DNA of 64,000 nucleotides, from assembly GCF_009177095.1 (NCBI RefSeq), contig NZ_AP021861.1, positions 2,958,501 to 3,022,500 on the forward strand, written 5' to 3'. Positions 62,043-64,000 of the stretch are shown here, one piece after another. Numbering within the stretch: position 1 is the first letter of the stretch; the number at the start of each line of letters is the position of its first letter. Source of the DNA: Lacipirellula parvula (GTDB lineage Bacteria; Planctomycetota; Planctomycetia; Pirellulales; Lacipirellulaceae). A program made the translations under genes and the position numbers. A model generated the notes under the pieces. That model was given only the letters and a program-made list of their open reading frames with translations. It was not told the origin of the DNA and did not search any database.

Positions 62043-62394
62043 TAGGCGATTCTCCGGGGACGCAGGGCCGGCCAATTCGAGTGCTCTTCAGTCGATTTCC
62101 GAAAACTCTGCGGAACCTTAGGTCACGAACCTGAAGCCCTGCGGAACGCTCCTTTGCGTCATACCGCGAGCCTGCCGCAGGCGTTCGCATCGGGCCGGTT
62201 ATGCGACGCTCGCCGCCGCTAGACAATCGGCCTGTTGCCGCCGTAAAACGGCGATGTTGCGGCAATCGGGCGTTCCCATTCCCGATGTTGCAATTGTGAA
62301 ACACCAGCCTGAATGTGGTGTTTGACGAATCGACACCCCCCGAACGGCGGCCCCCCGGCGGCAGCCCGAGCCCTCCATCGATCACGAGCAAGAT
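62043..62394. other. Divergent region between two genes
   Basis: About 350 bases upstream of both pdxJ and the small helical gene. A hairpin TTGCCGC/GCGGCAA (62235-62241 and 62259-62265) with an inner GCCG/CGGC stem is visible. No promoter could be assigned with confidence. Confidence 0.4.
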
Positions 62395-63117
62395 ATGGCC
62401 CTCCTCGGCGTTAACATCGACCACGTCGCCACCGTCCGCGAAGCCCGCAAGACGAACGAGCCCGATCCCGTGTGGGCTGCGTCGCTGGCTGAACTCGGCG
62501 GCGCCGACGGCATCACGCTGCACCTTCGTGAAGATCGCCGCCACATCCAAGAACGCGACCTGCATCTGCTCAGCCAGACGGTGACGGTGAAGCTCAACCT
62601 TGAGCTCGCCTGCGACGACGACGTGTTGAAGATCGCCTGCCAGGCCAAGCCGTTCCAAGCGACGCTCGTCCCGGAACGCCGCGAGGAAGTGACGACCGAA
62701 GGAGGCCTCGACGCCGCAGGGCAGGGGGCCCGCGTCGGCGACGCGGTGAAGCGGCTCCGCGACGCCGGCATCGTCGTGAGCCTGTTCCTCGATCCCGATC
62801 CAAAACAAATCGAAGCCGCCGCGAAGATGGGCGCCCAGGCCGTCGAACTCCATACCGGGGCTTACGCCCACGCTACGGCGAAGTTTGCCGGCGAGGACGA
62901 ACTGGCAGCGCTCACAGTAGCCGCGAAGCACATCGTCGACGCCGGCCTTACGCTACACGCGGGCCACGGCCTCACCTACCGCAACGTGAAGCCAGTGGCC
63001 GCGATCCCCGACATGTGCGAGCTCAACATCGGCCACAGCATCATCGCCCGCGCGATCATGGTTGGCCTGGAGCAAGCTGTTCGGGATATGAAGCGGCTGA
63101 TATCCGAACCCCGCTAG
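62395..63117 (+). CDS. pdxJ: Pyridoxine 5'-phosphate synthase
   Basis: 240 residues, the family's usual size. Motifs: [27 protein letters not shown] (His and Arg that bind substrates), [52 protein letters not shown] and [13 protein letters not shown] near the C-terminus. It joins 3-amino-2-oxopropyl phosphate and deoxyxylulose 5-phosphate to give pyridoxine 5'-phosphate. All catalytic sites are visible. Confidence 0.96.
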   Translation: MALLGVNIDHVATVREARKTNEPDPVWAASLAELGGADGITLHLREDRRHIQERDLHLLSQTVTVKLNLELACDDDVLKIACQAKPFQATLVPERREEVTTEGGLDAAGQGARVGDAVKRLRDAGIVVSLFLDPDPKQIEAAAKMGAQAVELHTGAYAHATAKFAGEDELAALTVAAKHIVDAGLTLHAGHGLTYRNVKPVAAIPDMCELNIGHSIIARAIMVGLEQAVRDMKRLISEPR

Positions 63118-63138
63118 CCTGCCAAGGAAAATGCTTTA

Positions 63139-63329
63139 ACCGCCAAGAGTGCCAAGGGAGTACAAATTCAGTTTAGTGGAACCCCAGATGCACGCCGATG
63201 AACGCAAATGAGGGCAGGGCAGGATTTGAAGGCACGAGATCCACGCCAATTTGCGTGTATCGGCGTGCATCGGCGGTTCCAAGTTCCGCTGTTTGCATTC
63301 ACTTGGCGCTTTTGGCGTCCTTGGCGGTT
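63139..63329. repeat. Nested palindromic repeat (GCCAAG and GCACGCCGATG classes)
   Basis: The outer arms are AACCGCCAAG (63139-63148) and CTTGGCGGTT (63320-63329). Inside, 63188-63209 and 63249-63270 are reverse complements with two mismatches (atgcacgccgatg ...). The repeat lies 21 bases after the pdxJ stop. Confidence 0.8.
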
Positions 63330-63463
63330 CAATTCCGCGGGCATCGCGGCAATCCTCGGATTGCGTTTACCCGCCGCTCCAATGATGATAAGGAGCCCTG
63401 TCCAGCGTGACGTGACGCAACGAGCGCAGCCTGGGACAGAATCGCTTTCGGCTACTCTGAGTG

Positions 63464-64000
63464 ATGTCGCAACACGCCCCGCCCCGCGCCAACTCGTCCG
63501 CGAGAGGCGCTAGCGCAGATCTCTCGCTTCCGCTCTGGAAGCGGCGACTCTACACGCTCGTGCCGGCGTTCGACTCGCTCCGCACCTACACGCCCAACTC
63601 GTTCCGCCGAGACCTCATCGCCGGCATCACCGTCGCCGCGGTTGCGGTGCCGCAGGCGATGGCCTACGCCAGCATCTTCGGCATGCCGGTGCAGTACGGC
63701 CTCTACACGGCAATCGTGATGACCGCCGTCGGCGCCTTGCTCGATTCGTCGAAGCAACTCATCAACGGCCCGACCAATGCCATTTCGATCGCCATGCTTA
63801 GCGCGCTGGCGTTCGTTCCCTCGGATCAACGTATTCCCGCCGCGATGCTGATGGCGGCCCTCATTGGGCTGTTTCAAACCGGCATCACGCTGCTAAGGCT
63901 CGGCGACCTCTCGCGATTCATCTCGCACGCCGTCATCGTCGGCTTCACCGCCGGCGCCTCGGTGCTGCTGGTCCTCGATCAGCTAAAGAACGTTCTCGGC
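63464..64000 (+). CDS. SulP-family anion transporter, 5' part
   Basis: 179 codons to the end of the window, with a polar N-terminus (SSARGASADLSLPLW) and membrane segments starting at NSFRRDLIAGITVAAVAVPQAMAYASIFGMPVQYGLYTAIVMT, the family's first transmembrane block. GPTNAISIAMLSAL and GFTAGASVLLVLDQLKN follow. The family exchanges sulfate, bicarbonate or other anions; the STAS domain and C-terminus lie outside the window. Confidence 0.88.
   Translation, partial: MSQHAPPRANSSARGASADLSLPLWKRRLYTLVPAFDSLRTYTPNSFRRDLIAGITVAAVAVPQAMAYASIFGMPVQYGLYTAIVMTAVGALLDSSKQLINGPTNAISIAMLSALAFVPSDQRIPAAMLMAALIGLFQTGITLLRLGDLSRFISHAVIVGFTAGASVLLVLDQLKNVLG

Noticed and set aside
61645-62931. A long minus-strand frame across mgtE end, the small gene and pdxJ
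   Set aside because: It spans three genes and an intergenic region in the wrong direction; pdxJ motifs are decisive.

Overview
The window reads as a chromosomal segment of a planctomycete, most likely order Pirellulales. The case rests on several family-typical features: at least six proteins end in a PEP-CTERM tail (three of them also carry dockerin-type repeats), there is a DUF1559 prepilin-like protein, two proteins carry the N-terminal planctomycete extracellular LExR motif, an ECF sigma gene is fused by overlap to a TPR serine/threonine kinase, and many secreted proteins have no named family. Base composition is GC-rich, intergenic regions are long, and several genes start at sites with clear GGAG-type ribosome binding sites.

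Layout. 1-13.5 kb: housekeeping and conserved genes (RNA polymerase alpha-CTD-like 3' end, polX, YggU, YggS, YdjY-like, PQQ-propeller, DUF5076, an MFS transporter, Bax-inhibitor-1), separated by long palindromic intergenic repeats that start right after stop codons. 13.6-24.7 kb: an HglS/DUF1338 enzyme, PEP-CTERM and surface proteins including an eight-repeat LGDGDN beta-roll protein, and a sigma factor - kinase - surface protein cluster. 25.1-33.7 kb: an integrated element bounded by 51-bp direct repeats of the 3' part of tRNA-Arg(ACG). It carries a tyrosine recombinase, four small helix-turn-helix proteins, a decapitated AAA ATPase, and several small unrecognised proteins. 34-40 kb: MFS efflux, S9 peptidase and a six-hairpin glycosidase. 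40.2-47.3 kb: a seven-gene Tad pilus operon on the minus strand (tadZ-A-B-C-E-E-G). 47.6-57.6 kb: a LacI regulator facing a beta-glucan utilisation cluster (dockerin/PEP-CTERM protein, DUF1559, lipoprotein, GH16, GH3, secreted protein). 57.6-64 kb: secreted protein, RNase III, MgtE, PdxJ and the start of a SulP transporter.

How the parts fit. The LacI-GH16-GH3 block looks like a dedicated laminarin-type glucan pathway: an exported GH16 endo-enzyme anchored by PEP-CTERM, then a GH3 beta-glucosidase translated by stop/start overlap. The Tad block makes the inner-membrane motor and minor pilins, but pilin, prepilin peptidase and secretin genes are not in this window. The element at 25-33 kb looks partly decayed: its putative replication ATPase and a secreted protease are truncated, and its integrase lacks the usual N-terminal arm.

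The best candidates for something undescribed are the covarying nested palindromes behind stop codons (copies at 179, 4774 and 9030), the 8.6-kb tRNA-Arg element with its set of four HTH proteins and a duplicated small-protein family, and the alternating LGDGDN/GGxGDD beta-roll protein. All functional names come from reading motifs by eye; no database search was run.
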